NCBI RefSeq assembly: GCF_034119425.1
Contig: NZ_JAWUEL010000006.1
Location: forward strand, 30,085-94,084
Length of the DNA stretch: 64,000 bases
Direction of reading: 5' to 3'
Origin: Actinotignum schaalii_C
GTDB taxonomy: Bacteria > Actinomycetota > Actinomycetes > Actinomycetales > Actinomycetaceae
The notes under the pieces are model-generated. The model had not been told where the DNA came from. It did no database searches and saw nothing but the letters and a program-made list of their open reading frames with translations. This document shows positions 26,595 through 35,165 of the stretch, one piece after another. Numbering within the stretch: position 1 is the stretch's first letter; each line of letters starts with the position of its first letter. A program made the position numbers and the translations under genes.

Positions 26595-26632
26595 GTGGGC
26601 CCGGTGATCGAGTAGTCGATCACCGGGCCCAC
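26595..26632 (+). terminator. 17-bp hairpin after glgB
   Basis: GTGGGCCCGGTGATCGA and TCGATCACCGGGCCCAC are perfect complements around a GTAG tetraloop, 90 bp past the glgB stop. Followed by GCCTTT. Strong bidirectional terminator candidate. Confidence 0.75.
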
Positions 26633-26652
26633 GCCTTTGCCTACACACAAAG

Positions 26653-26739
26653 CAAAGTGCAAATCTGCGCACCATTTTGGCCCGATTTCCGCACTGGGCT
26701 TGCACTACGCGACCCCAACGGTTCAGGATTTGCACTTTG
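26653..26739. repeat. Widely spaced 13-bp inverted repeat
   Basis: CAAAGTGCAAATC (26653-26665) and GATTTGCACTTTG (26727-26739) are perfect complements 61 bp apart, with a third TTGCAC between them. It could be the ends of a very short non-autonomous element, or an operator pair. Confidence 0.7.
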
Positions 26740-26770
26740 GTCGATCCACGGCAGCGGTGCGGCGAGGCAG

Positions 26771-26837
26771 AGGTGTTTTTCCGGGGTGTACTGCGGATGT
26801 TGTACATACGAAGTACACCCCGGAAAACACATAGTCC
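26771..26837 (+). repeat. Dispersed palindromic element, copy 3
   Basis: The best-paired copy: GTGTTTTTCCGGGGTGTACT on the left is complementary to AGTACACCCCGGAAAACAC on the right apart from one extra T, with core TGTTGTACAT. Same orientation as copy 1. It lies between convergent glgB and malG. Confidence 0.9.
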
Positions 26838-26856
26838 CTCTCCGCTGAAAAACCAA

Positions 26857-26902
26857 TAACCCGGACTTTCCTCGGCATATCACCGACGGAAAGTCCGGGT
26901 TA
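26857..26902 (-). terminator. 15-bp hairpin after malG
   Basis: TAACCCGGACTTTCC and GGAAAGTCCGGGTTA pair perfectly around a 16-nt loop, 78 bp past the malG stop on the minus strand. Probable terminator of malEFG. Confidence 0.7.
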
Positions 26903-26980
26903 TGAGCAACTATTTCGGGGGCAGCCGCTTAGCTCCGGCGATGCGCCACCAGGTGACCGACCGCCCGAACCGGCACCGGG

Positions 26981-27988
26981 CTACCCCTTCACCGACCCGC
27001 CCGTCAGTCCCGAAACGATGTAGCGCTGCAGGAAGAGGAAGAGGAGCAGAATCGGGAGAGCAGATATCACCGCTCCGGCTGTGAACCAGCCCCACTGCTT
27101 CTCATTGCCGCCTACCCAGATGTTCATACCGATGGCCAGGGTCCAATTCTCTTCTTTGGAGAGGATCGTGGAGGCCAGAATGAAATCGTTGAAAGCTCCG
27201 ATGAAGGCCAACAGCCCCACCACCGCGAGGATCGGGGTCACCAGCGGGAGCACGATAGTCCAGTAGATCTGCGAATGGCTAGCGCCGTCGATCTTCGCCG
27301 CTTCGTCCAGCTCCATAGGAATGGAGTTGAAGGTTCCGTACATGAGGAAGGTATTGGCGCCCAAAGCCCCGCCCAGGTACACGCAGATCAACGAGAGCTT
27401 GGAATCCAGGCCGAGCACCGGCACAATCTCCCCGAGCTGGCTGAGCAGCAAGAAAATTGCCACGAATGCCAGCAGCTGCGGGAACATTTGGATGACCATG
27501 AGGGCCAGCAACCCACCTTTACGCCCCCGGAAGCGGAAGCGCGAAAATGCGTAGGCCGCGGCCGCGCCCATGAGAACAGCCCCGAGCGCGGAGAAAATTC
27601 CGATCTCCAGAGTATTGGCGAACCAACGCCAAAACATCGTGGAAGTGCCCAATTGGGCGAAGTTCTGGGTGGAGATCTCCGAGAAGAGGGAGTTCGCCGA
27701 GGTCAGCGTCGTTTTGGTATTCGGATTGAGAGCCGCCGAAAGCACGTAGATAATCGGGAAGGCCGAATAAACGACGGCAAAAAGCCCGACCAAGTGCCGG
27801 AAGCCCACCTGGGAAAACCAGCGTCCGAAACTCACCTTATTGTGATGGCGCTCCTTATGGCTGATCTTTTCCTCGATCACGGGAACAGCGCCGCGCGAGG
27901 TCACACTTGCACCGCCGCCGGATGCACCGCCGCGCCCGGAGGCGCCAGCACCCCCGGGAACCGCCATGACTGTAGATTCGCTTGCCAT
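26981..27988 (-). CDS. malG: MalG-type maltodextrin ABC transporter permease
   Basis: A 335-residue inner-membrane permease with about six transmembrane segments. The EAA loop that contacts the ATPase is MELDEAAKIDGASHSQIYW, and NTFLMYGTFNSIP and the terminal FLQRYIVSGLTGGSVKG ending are typical of MalG. The first ~45 residues are a Gly/Ala/Ser-rich cytoplasmic extension. The ATG overlaps the malF stop (TAATG), so translation is coupled. It forms the transmembrane pore with MalF. The cognate ATPase (MalK/MsiK) is not in this window. Confidence 0.92.
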   Translation of the reverse strand: MASESTVMAVPGGAGASGRGGASGGGASVTSRGAVPVIEEKISHKERHHNKVSFGRWFSQVGFRHLVGLFAVVYSAFPIIYVLSAALNPNTKTTLTSANSLFSEISTQNFAQLGTSTMFWRWFANTLEIGIFSALGAVLMGAAAAYAFSRFRFRGRKGGLLALMVIQMFPQLLAFVAIFLLLSQLGEIVPVLGLDSKLSLICVYLGGALGANTFLMYGTFNSIPMELDEAAKIDGASHSQIYWTIVLPLVTPILAVVGLLAFIGAFNDFILASTILSKEENWTLAIGMNIWVGGNEKQWGWFTAGAVISALPILLLFLFLQRYIVSGLTGGSVKG

Positions 27989-29625
27989 TACTGTGCCCCC
28001 TCAATTGAACGCGAACGCCGGAAGCTGATGAGGGAAATCGTGCCGACAATAACGAAGATGAGGATGGACATGGCCGAAGCCAGGCCGTAATTCTTCGTTG
28101 CCGCACCCGAAAGCCCGGAAATTTGGTACACCATCGAAATGAGGATGTCCGTGGAGCCCACCGGAACCGAGGCATCCGCGAATTGCGGGCCACCGCGAGT
28201 GAGCATGTAGATAAGGTTGAAGTTATTGAAGTTGAAGGCGAAGGAGGAAATAAGGAGCGGGGTCACCTGGATCATTAGCTGCGGCAAAGTAATATAGCGC
28301 CACCGCTTGAAACCACCCGCACCGTCGATCTCCGCCGCCTCGTTGAGCTCGGACGGAATAGATTGCAGTGCCCCGGTGCAGATGAGGAACATGTAGGGGA
28401 AGCCCATCCACAAATTCACCAGGATCACCGAAAGTTTGGCCAGCCACGGATCGGTGAGCCACCCGATCTCCGCACCCCCGAAAAGCACCTGGTTGAAGAA
28501 ACCGTACTTCGGGTTGAGCATGCCGGCGAAAAGGAAAGCCGTCATAAAGGAGGGGAAGGCATAAGGCAGCAGCATTATCGTGCGGTAGATTTTGCGCCCG
28601 CGCATCCGCTCATCATTCATGACCAGCGCGAAGAACATACCCAGCAGGAAGGTGGTCGCCACCGAGAGGAAGGCAAAAGCGAAAGTCCACACCAGCACCT
28701 TGAGGAAGGGGCTGGCGTAGCGGGCATCTCCGAAGGCATCGGCGAAATTCTTGAATCCCACGGTCACCCGCCAGCCGGTGCTGAGAGTTTCACCGTCGTC
28801 AGCACGGTAGAAGCCATCGCTGGAATCCGCGTGATAGACCTTGCCGGTGGTGATATCGGTGAGGGTATCGGCCGCGGCGTCGTGCTTGAGGGTTGATTGG
28901 AAAACAAAACCGGTTGTGGCTGTTTGAGTTCCAATAAATCCATCGCCCGGGTCCTCGCTCATGGGGACACGCAACGCGGTGATCTCCGCTTGCCGCGCCC
29001 CGATCTGGGCGGGCGTGAGGATCTCATATCCGGGCACCTCGGTGATCCGTTTGCCACTGACCTGGGCATTTTTTGCGGGTACGAAGGGTGCATCCTCGGT
29101 GCCCACGAGCACTGCACCGTCGTCGTTCACAATAGCGAAGCCAAGTTCCCCGCCCGCATCCACGACCGCGAGGGGGTACTGCGCGCTGCCTTCGACCCTC
29201 TGGGTGGAGGTGAGCAGCAGTGCTTCGGTGGCGCGCTCTTTGGTGAGCATATGGCGGTCGCCGTAGTTGGTAAACGCGATATATCCGGTGTAGAGGATAA
29301 CGAACACCTGGAAAATCGCGAGGAATACCAGCCCCGGCGTGAGGTACTTGGGTGCCAGGTGTTTCCGCGAGAAATACACGTAATCCACAATGACCAGCAG
29401 TACCGTGAAGACGGCTACCAGGATCCACGACCCTTCGTTAAAAGCCGCCGCGATAATGTAGATCCCCAGCGCGTTGACCAGCGCCATGAGGACCAGCTTG
29501 ATAACAAAACCCACCGACCAGGTGCGCGCGTGCGAGGTTTCCGCCGTCGGGACCTTCTTTTCCGCGCAGCCGCTGAAGCGTGACGACGCCGCACGCCCGG
29601 CCCGGTTCTCCGTTTCCGTACTCAT
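27988..29625 (-). CDS. malF: MalF-type maltodextrin ABC transporter permease
   Basis: A 545-residue permease with an N-terminal transmembrane cluster (~30-125), a large extracytoplasmic domain (~125-300) like the P2 domain of MalF that contacts the binding protein, then about five further helices. The EAA loop reads SELNEAAEIDGAGGFKRWRY. That insertion size is specific to MalF rather than generic sugar permeases, supporting maltose or maltodextrin as the substrate. GAAGAGGT precedes the ATG at 29625. Middle gene of malE-malF-malG, 64 bp after malE. Confidence 0.92.
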   Translation of the reverse strand: MSTETENRAGRAASSRFSGCAEKKVPTAETSHARTWSVGFVIKLVLMALVNALGIYIIAAAFNEGSWILVAVFTVLLVIVDYVYFSRKHLAPKYLTPGLVFLAIFQVFVILYTGYIAFTNYGDRHMLTKERATEALLLTSTQRVEGSAQYPLAVVDAGGELGFAIVNDDGAVLVGTEDAPFVPAKNAQVSGKRITEVPGYEILTPAQIGARQAEITALRVPMSEDPGDGFIGTQTATTGFVFQSTLKHDAAADTLTDITTGKVYHADSSDGFYRADDGETLSTGWRVTVGFKNFADAFGDARYASPFLKVLVWTFAFAFLSVATTFLLGMFFALVMNDERMRGRKIYRTIMLLPYAFPSFMTAFLFAGMLNPKYGFFNQVLFGGAEIGWLTDPWLAKLSVILVNLWMGFPYMFLICTGALQSIPSELNEAAEIDGAGGFKRWRYITLPQLMIQVTPLLISSFAFNFNNFNLIYMLTRGGPQFADASVPVGSTDILISMVYQISGLSGAATKNYGLASAMSILIFVIVGTISLISFRRSRSIEGAQ

Positions 29626-29689
29626 GACTTACCTCTTCGCTGACGCGAGGGTGACCCGGACACCTCCGAGCCACCCTCGCGTTCGCAGC

Positions 29690-30940
29690 TTACTTGGCTA
29701 GTTCTGCCTGCAGATTCTGGATGAGGCTCTGCCATGCGGCTACCGGTTCGGCGCCGTCAATGACCTGAGCTTCGGTGACGCCCCAGGGCACCCACACCGC
29801 ACCCATTTCCGGGATGGTGGGCATCGGCTGGGCACCTTCGGCCGCCTTGGCGAAACCTGCGGTGACCTCGTCCTTCTGGGCTTCCTGAGCCGCGGCGGTC
29901 AGCGCCGGGAGGCGGTTGCCGGTCTTGTAAATATCCAGCTGTACCTCCGGGGTGGCCATGTAATCAACGAGGAACTGGTTGGCCACAATCTGGTTCTTGG
30001 ACTGCGCGGAAACATAGAAGCCCTGCACGCCCACCAGCGGGGTGGCCGCCTTGGGACCGGGCGCCGGAATCGGCTCCACCGCGACCTTGAGGCCAGCGCT
30101 GCGGAAGTCCTCAATCATCCACGGGCCGCCCAGGATATAGGGCGATTCGCCCTTCTTGAAGGCATCGACCGCAATATCGTAGGTCATCGCAGTTTCGAAA
30201 ACGCCGGCCTTGCCCTGCTCGCTCAGCCAGGTGGCAAACGCTTCGCCGTTCGCCCCGCCCATGCCGAGGTTCTTAGAGGTGGAACCGTCCGCATTCGTCT
30301 CAAAAACGGGCGCCCCGAAAGACTGCTGGAAAGGATAGTAGGTGTAAGGATCGCCCTTATCGGTGGTCTGGATGAGGAAGGGGTACTTGACGCCGGCTTC
30401 CTTACCCTTGGCGATCATCTCATCGAAAGTGGCCGGGGTGGAATCCACCAGCGCGGTATTGCGGATAAGCGCGAGGTTCTCCAGCGCGTAGGGCAGGCCG
30501 TACAGGTTCCCGCCGGTGGAAAAAGCCGTGGTGGCCACGTCATTGAAGTCCTTCGCCTTATCGCCCAATTCGATAGGGGCGACGACGCCGTTCGCCACGA
30601 ACTCACCGAGCCAGTCATTGGCACCCACGGTGATATCCGGGCCCTGGCCGTTAGAGACCTGGGTGAGGAACTCCGCGCGGACATCCCCGAATTCCTTGAC
30701 CACGAGTTCCACGTGGTTGCCGGTTTCCGATTCGAATTTCTTCGCGGCGCTTGCCAGGGCCGGCTGGCGGTTAGAATCCGTCCACACCGTAATGGTGGCC
30801 CCGCCGCCGGCCGCCGGTGCTGCCGAGCTGGCTCCGGCAGGTGCTTCGCTCTTATCCGACGCACCGCCATTGCCACCGCAGGCGCCTAAAACAAAGGCCA
30901 GCGCCGATACCGCGGCCATCGCGCTTATGCTCCGTCGCAT
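29690..30940 (-). CDS. malE: MalE-type maltodextrin-binding lipoprotein
   Basis: A 416-residue extracytoplasmic solute-binding protein. The signal peptide ends in a lipobox (VLGAC, lipidated C21), followed by a Gly/Ser/Ala linker and ITVWTDSNRQPAL, the usual first strand of family 1 binding proteins; NDWLGEFVANGVVAP and SPYILGGPWMIEDF are typical of MalE-like proteins. It captures maltodextrin for MalFG. AAGGAG is well placed before the ATG. The 399-bp region between it and the divergent LacI gene is the likely control region. Confidence 0.92.
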   Translation of the reverse strand: MRRSISAMAAVSALAFVLGACGGNGGASDKSEAPAGASSAAPAAGGGATITVWTDSNRQPALASAAKKFESETGNHVELVVKEFGDVRAEFLTQVSNGQGPDITVGANDWLGEFVANGVVAPIELGDKAKDFNDVATTAFSTGGNLYGLPYALENLALIRNTALVDSTPATFDEMIAKGKEAGVKYPFLIQTTDKGDPYTYYPFQQSFGAPVFETNADGSTSKNLGMGGANGEAFATWLSEQGKAGVFETAMTYDIAVDAFKKGESPYILGGPWMIEDFRSAGLKVAVEPIPAPGPKAATPLVGVQGFYVSAQSKNQIVANQFLVDYMATPEVQLDIYKTGNRLPALTAAAQEAQKDEVTAGFAKAAEGAQPMPTIPEMGAVWVPWGVTEAQVIDGAEPVAAWQSLIQNLQAELAK

Positions 30941-31339
30941 TTTTACTCCTTGCGTTGATTCTTCGCTACGCGGGATCGCACCATCACGCTCCCCGTTATC
31001 TCTGAGACTAGCGCATCATTCGGTAATTTTCACCCCTTTTTGCAGTCATTTTTACGCTGTTACATTCCACCCGGAGACTCCTGCGGACTTTTCCGCAGCA
31101 TTACGGCCTTTTAGCGTTGTTTTGTTTTCAGAAACACGTTCAGAGTAGGGGTGGTGGCCGGTGGGTAGCTGCGTCGTCGTTCTTTGCGTAACGGCGCGCA
31201 AACACGCGGGCTGCGAACACGTTCCCACTCTTCACGCGCCGCAGCTCCACTCCCGCGCTGGAGTTTTCAGAAAAGCCTCAGTACGATGTTTCACGACGGC
31301 GCACACCGCGCCGACCAGCACAAGGACGTCTCGGTACCC
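30941..31339. promoter_or_regulatory. malE-lacI divergent control region
   Basis: 399 bp without a gene. It holds two compact inverted repeats that could be LacI-family operators: CTGCGGA-N4-TCCGCAG at 31081-31098, and TGTTTTCAGAAACA at 31123-31136 with perfect TGTTT/AAACA arms. A complement-strand CGACGACGC nonamer lies at 31171. I could not identify confident promoter hexamers for either gene. Confidence 0.5.
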
Positions 31340-32428
31340 ATGAGTAAAATTCGCATGCAAGATGTTGCCACCCACGCGGGAGTGTCCGTGGCGACAGTGT
31401 CGCGCGTGATTAACCAGAAGGGCAATGTTAGCGAGGAAACCCGCACCGCGGTGCTGGCAGCTCTCGATATGCTCGGCTATGAGCGCCCGCCGCGTCTGAG
31501 CGAGGCGAGTGGCACCGTGGGGCTGCTTCTTCCCGAACTGACCAACCCAATTTTCCCGGTGTTCTACCAGGAGCTCGAACGGGAATTTAACGCTGCCGGG
31601 TACACCACCACCCTGGCGACCCAGGCCCCCGGAGCCCTCACCGAAGATGAAGCGGTGGCATCGCTCACGGCCCGCGACGTGTGCGGGCTGGTCTTCGTCT
31701 CGGGTATGCACGCGGATTCCAAGGCCTCCCCAGAACGGTACGTGCACCTGGCCGAACGCCTTCCCTTCGTCACGATCAACGGGGCGAATCCGCGGGTTCC
31801 GGCACCTGATTTCTCTACCGACGACGCCGAATCCATGCACCAGGCCGTGCGGCTGCTAGCCGGGCTCGGGCATACTCGGATCGGCCTGGGCATCGGGCAG
31901 CGCCGCTATATCCCCGGCCAGCGCAAAGAAACCGGTTTTAGCGAGGCTATCGCCCAGGTTCTACCCGGGGCCGATGTGATTGTTGCAGAAACTTTCTTCA
32001 CCGCCCACGGTGGTGCGCGGGCGGCCGAAGCTCTCCTCGCGCGCGGGTGCACCGCCATGGTGTTCGGCTCAGATATTATGGCGCTCGGCGCGCTGGATGC
32101 CCTGGAGAGGCGCGGGGTGCGCGTGCCCGCGGATGTATCGATTGTTGGATTTGATGATTCTCCACTTATTCGGTTCATGCGCCCGGCGCTCACAACCTTG
32201 CGTCAGCCGGTGGCAGCTATCGCGCACGCCGCCTGCGCTACGCTGCGGGCAGCCATGGAGGATCTGACGCCAACCCAGCGCACCAAAGCAGGGGCATCCA
32301 TGACCTTCCCGGCTGAATTACTGGTGCGTTCCACCACCGCGGCCGCGCCCCTTGCGGCACCCGGAGGGGAAACCGGCGGTACAGCCGCGCCCTCCCCCAC
32401 TTCGGCCACTCCCTCCTCCCCTAACTGA
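31340..32428 (+). CDS. LacI-family repressor, probable maltodextrin regulator
   Basis: A 362-residue regulator. The N-terminal helix-turn-helix and hinge are clear: MQDVATHAGVSVATVSRVIN then VLAALDMLGYERPP, followed by a periplasmic-binding-like sensor domain (GLLLPELTNPIFPVFYQELE; DIMALGALDALERRGVRVP; VSIVGFDDSP). The last ~30 residues are Pro/Ser/Thr-rich. I chose the ATG at 31340, where the DNA-binding domain begins and AAGGACG lies upstream, over in-frame starts at 31184 and 31286. Position between malE and an alpha-glucosidase gene implies control of maltodextrin uptake and hydrolysis, with maltose or a dextrin as inducer; this is inference. Confidence 0.9.
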   Translation: MSKIRMQDVATHAGVSVATVSRVINQKGNVSEETRTAVLAALDMLGYERPPRLSEASGTVGLLLPELTNPIFPVFYQELEREFNAAGYTTTLATQAPGALTEDEAVASLTARDVCGLVFVSGMHADSKASPERYVHLAERLPFVTINGANPRVPAPDFSTDDAESMHQAVRLLAGLGHTRIGLGIGQRRYIPGQRKETGFSEAIAQVLPGADVIVAETFFTAHGGARAAEALLARGCTAMVFGSDIMALGALDALERRGVRVPADVSIVGFDDSPLIRFMRPALTTLRQPVAAIAHAACATLRAAMEDLTPTQRTKAGASMTFPAELLVRSTTAAAPLAAPGGETGGTAAPSPTSATPSSPN

Positions 32429-32455
32429 TCCTCCCCCTAACTGAAAGGACAGCCC

Positions 32456-34183
32456 ATGCTCCTCCACCCTGCTTCCGAGCGTGAAAACTGGTGGCGTGAC
32501 GCGGTTATTTACCAGATTTACCCGCGTTCTTTTGCTTCCTCGGGCGGGCCGCTCGGGGATCTGCGCGGCATCGAGGGCCGGCTGAATTACCTAGCTGATC
32601 TGGGAATTGACGCGGTGTGGCTTTCGCCGTTCTACCGCTCCCCGCAATTCGACGCCGGATACGATGTGTCCGATTACCGCGATGTCGATCCGCGTTTCGG
32701 GACCCTCGCGGACGCCGAACACCTCATCGAGGCCGCGCACGAAGCCGGCCTGAGAATCATCGTTGATATCGTCCCCAACCATACTTCGTGGGATCACGAG
32801 CTTTTCCGGCGCGCGGTGGCAGCCGGCCCCGGCTCCCCCGAACGCGAGCTGTTCTGGTTCCGCGCGGGGAAGAACGGGGGTAGCGAGCCTCCCACCAATT
32901 GGCGTTCCGTTTTCGGCGGGCCGGCCTGGTCACGGGTCCGCGATCTGCCTTTCGTTGCCGGTACCCCGGCTGCGGAGGAGGACCTCTACTACCTGCACCT
33001 TTTTGATCGCTCGCAGCCTGATCTCAACTGGTGCAACCCCGCGGTACGGACAGAATTCTTAGAGACGTTGCGTTTCTGGCTGGATCGGGGGGCGGACGGC
33101 TTCCGGGTGGATGTGGCCCACGGGCTCATGAAAGATCCGGCACTTCCCGATTGGTCCGGAGCGGTGGAAATGGCCGGGGTGACGGAGAAACCCGAACCGG
33201 CGCCGTTCTTTGACCGCGATGAGGTCCATGAGATTTACCGCGAGTGGCGTGCAGTGCTGGATGAGTACTCTCCCGAACGTATTCTGGTGGCGGAGGCCTG
33301 GGCGGATACCGAGGAGCGCCTGGCTCGCTATATCCGCCCAGATGAAATGAACCAGGCTTTCAACTTCATTTATTTGGCCGCGCCTTTCGAGCGCGAGGCA
33401 CTCCGCGACATTATTGTGCAGTCCCTGCGCCAATCGGATCGGGTGGGCGCGCCCACCACCTGGGTGCTCTCAAACCACGACGGCGTGCGCGTGTGCTCGC
33501 GCCTGGGCTACCGGGACACTTCCCGCGGAGCCAACGGCATCGGGGCTCATGATCCGCAGCCGGACCGTGAGCTGGGGGCCCGCCGCGCCCTGGCGTGGCA
33601 TCAGCTCACCGCCGGACTGCCGGGAGTCTACTACATTTACCAGGGCGAGGAACGTAATCTGCCCGAGCATACGTCGCTCCCGGACGATGTGCGCGAAGAT
33701 CCCACTTTCGCCCGTACACAGGGTGCGGAACTGGGGCGGGATGGCTGCCGGGTTCCGCTCCCCTGGGAATCGGATCGCCCCGGTTTCGGTTTCTCCCCGG
33801 ACGGTGCCACCTGGCTCCCGCAGGGCGAAGATTGGGCGCGCTATACGGTGGATGTGCAGGAGGCTGATCCGCACTCACCGCTCCACTTCTTCCGCACCCT
33901 GCTGCGCCTGCGCGATGAGCTGGAGCTCGGGGTGGGTTCCCTCGAGGATGTGTGCGATGAGTACGGCGCCGGCGTGCTCGCCTATGTCAATCGCGCCGCG
34001 AACAGCAACCGGGCTGCGCATGCGCAGCGTCCACCGGTTCTTATGCTCACGGTCTTCGACGACGCCGCTCCGCTTCCCTCAGGTTGGCGGGTCCTGCTGG
34101 CCTCGGATCCGGCGGCCAGTTCCTTGGGTGAAGGAGAGATGATCCCGGCGGATACCACCGTGTGGCTGGTTCCGGTGGAATAA
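32456..34183 (+). CDS. GH13 alpha-glucosidase (AglA / oligo-1,6-glucosidase type)
   Basis: A 575-residue cytoplasmic GH13 enzyme expected to release glucose from the non-reducing ends of imported maltodextrins or isomalto-oligosaccharides. Motifs: WWRDAVIYQIYPRSF near residue 12, DIVPNHTSWDH (region I), nucleophile D219 in GFRVDVAHG, acid/base E280 in LVAEAW and D342 in LSNHDGVR. VPNHTS with valine in region I usually favours alpha-1,4 over alpha-1,6 specificity in this group, so alpha-glucosidase is preferred. AAAGGAC precedes the ATG, 27 bp after the LacI stop, so regulator and enzyme are probably co-transcribed. Confidence 0.92.
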   Translation: MLLHPASERENWWRDAVIYQIYPRSFASSGGPLGDLRGIEGRLNYLADLGIDAVWLSPFYRSPQFDAGYDVSDYRDVDPRFGTLADAEHLIEAAHEAGLRIIVDIVPNHTSWDHELFRRAVAAGPGSPERELFWFRAGKNGGSEPPTNWRSVFGGPAWSRVRDLPFVAGTPAAEEDLYYLHLFDRSQPDLNWCNPAVRTEFLETLRFWLDRGADGFRVDVAHGLMKDPALPDWSGAVEMAGVTEKPEPAPFFDRDEVHEIYREWRAVLDEYSPERILVAEAWADTEERLARYIRPDEMNQAFNFIYLAAPFEREALRDIIVQSLRQSDRVGAPTTWVLSNHDGVRVCSRLGYRDTSRGANGIGAHDPQPDRELGARRALAWHQLTAGLPGVYYIYQGEERNLPEHTSLPDDVREDPTFARTQGAELGRDGCRVPLPWESDRPGFGFSPDGATWLPQGEDWARYTVDVQEADPHSPLHFFRTLLRLRDELELGVGSLEDVCDEYGAGVLAYVNRAANSNRAAHAQRPPVLMLTVFDDAAPLPSGWRVLLASDPAASSLGEGEMIPADTTVWLVPVE

Positions 34184-34193
34184 CCCGTCACGT

Positions 34194-34230
34194 GTGAGGC
34201 GCCCGAACCATCAGGGATCGGGCGCCTCAC
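34194..34230. terminator. Hairpin between convergent alpha-glucosidase and thioredoxin-like genes
   Basis: GTGAGGCGCCCGA (34194-34206) and TCGGGCGCCTCAC (34218-34230) pair perfectly around an 11-nt loop, 10 bp past the alpha-glucosidase stop. Confidence 0.75.
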
Positions 34231-34276
34231 GTTGAGCGCTACCAGTAAACTTGCGGCGAGCTAGCCCGCGCCCGCT

Positions 34277-35164
34277 TTAGAAGAGCGCGGAGGCAAGGTC
34301 GCGGCGGGCTTTGCGCACAACTTCGGTATCCGCCCCCACCGCGGTGAAGAGCTCCAGGAGGTGGGTACGTAATTCTTCACGCGCATCCCCACTGGTGACC
34401 TTAATAGCGGTGATAAGCCGGGCGAATCCCAGATCAGGGCGACCGGCAGCTACCTCGATATCGGCGGCGGCGATCTGCGCCGCCGCATCACCCGGCCCAC
34501 CCGCATCCGCTGCAGCCATAACGGCCTGCGGATCCTGCCCGCGGGTGGAGCGCAGCAAGCGCACCTGGGCCCGGCCCACCTGGGCTACCTCGCTATCGGG
34601 TTCCGCTGCCGCGAGTGCCTCAAATTCGGCTTCCGCAGCGTCAAGGTCTCCCCGGTCCAGGGCTTCAAGAGCCGCCAGGTGATGGGGATTGACGGGTGCT
34701 TCGCCCGCTTCATCGGCTTTCCCGCTCACCCGGCCGGCCACGCCGGCACGGTTGGCCGCAGCCAGAAGTTGGTTGACGAGTTCGGTGAGCTGCGCCGTGG
34801 TGGGTGCCCCCTGGAAAAGCGGGACGGGTTGACCGCCGACAAGCGCGATACCCATGGGGATGGTCCGCACCCCGAAAGCCTGGACGAGTTCCGCTTCGGT
34901 GCTGGCGTTGACCACCGCGATACGGATCTGGCCATCGCGCCGGCGTGCTTCGCCTTCCAGGGTGGTGCCCAGCTCGCCGGCCTCGCCGTCGGCCACAAAA
35001 AGCACGATAACCGGAACCTGCGCGGAGAGCTGCACTTCGGCGTTGAGGCCGGCCGCGGTGAGGGTGGTCAGGTAAGCACCGGGCACGGGGGCCGCGTTTT
35101 CCTGCTTCTTCGCCGCTGCCAGGGCCGCTAAATCGACCGGGCCGCGCATGGATATATCTGCCAT
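34277..35164 (-). CDS. Thioredoxin-like TPR protein (YbbN/CnoX type)
   Basis: A 295-residue protein with an N-terminal thioredoxin fold (~35-135) and a C-terminal tetratricopeptide region (~155-290). The thioredoxin CxxC site is absent: the expected place reads ADGEAGELG after VIVLFV, while the cis-proline loop TIPMGIALVGGQPV is kept. YbbN/CnoX proteins act as holdase chaperones passing clients to DnaK or GroEL. GGAGG precedes the ATG, one base after the stop of the upstream lipoprotein gene, so it is the last gene of a three-gene operon with two envelope proteins, an unusual context for a cytoplasmic chaperone. Confidence 0.85.
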   Translation of the reverse strand: MADISMRGPVDLAALAAAKKQENAAPVPGAYLTTLTAAGLNAEVQLSAQVPVIVLFVADGEAGELGTTLEGEARRRDGQIRIAVVNASTEAELVQAFGVRTIPMGIALVGGQPVPLFQGAPTTAQLTELVNQLLAAANRAGVAGRVSGKADEAGEAPVNPHHLAALEALDRGDLDAAEAEFEALAAAEPDSEVAQVGRAQVRLLRSTRGQDPQAVMAAADAGGPGDAAAQIAAADIEVAAGRPDLGFARLITAIKVTSGDAREELRTHLLELFTAVGADTEVVRKARRDLASALF

Positions 35165-35165
35165 A

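Larger units (their letters stand above)
26506..26980. other. glgB-malG convergent intergenic region packed with hairpins
   Basis: 475 bp without a gene but with four inverted-repeat structures in series: a 17-bp hairpin (26595-26632), a long-spaced 13-bp inverted repeat (26653-26739), palindromic element copy 3 (26771-26837) and a 15-bp hairpin (26857-26902). Base composition is more mixed than in the neighbouring genes. Confidence 0.7.

Noticed and set aside
26653..26739. Insertion sequence
   Set aside because: Only 87 bp between outer ends, no transposase and no visible target duplication; kept as an inverted repeat only.
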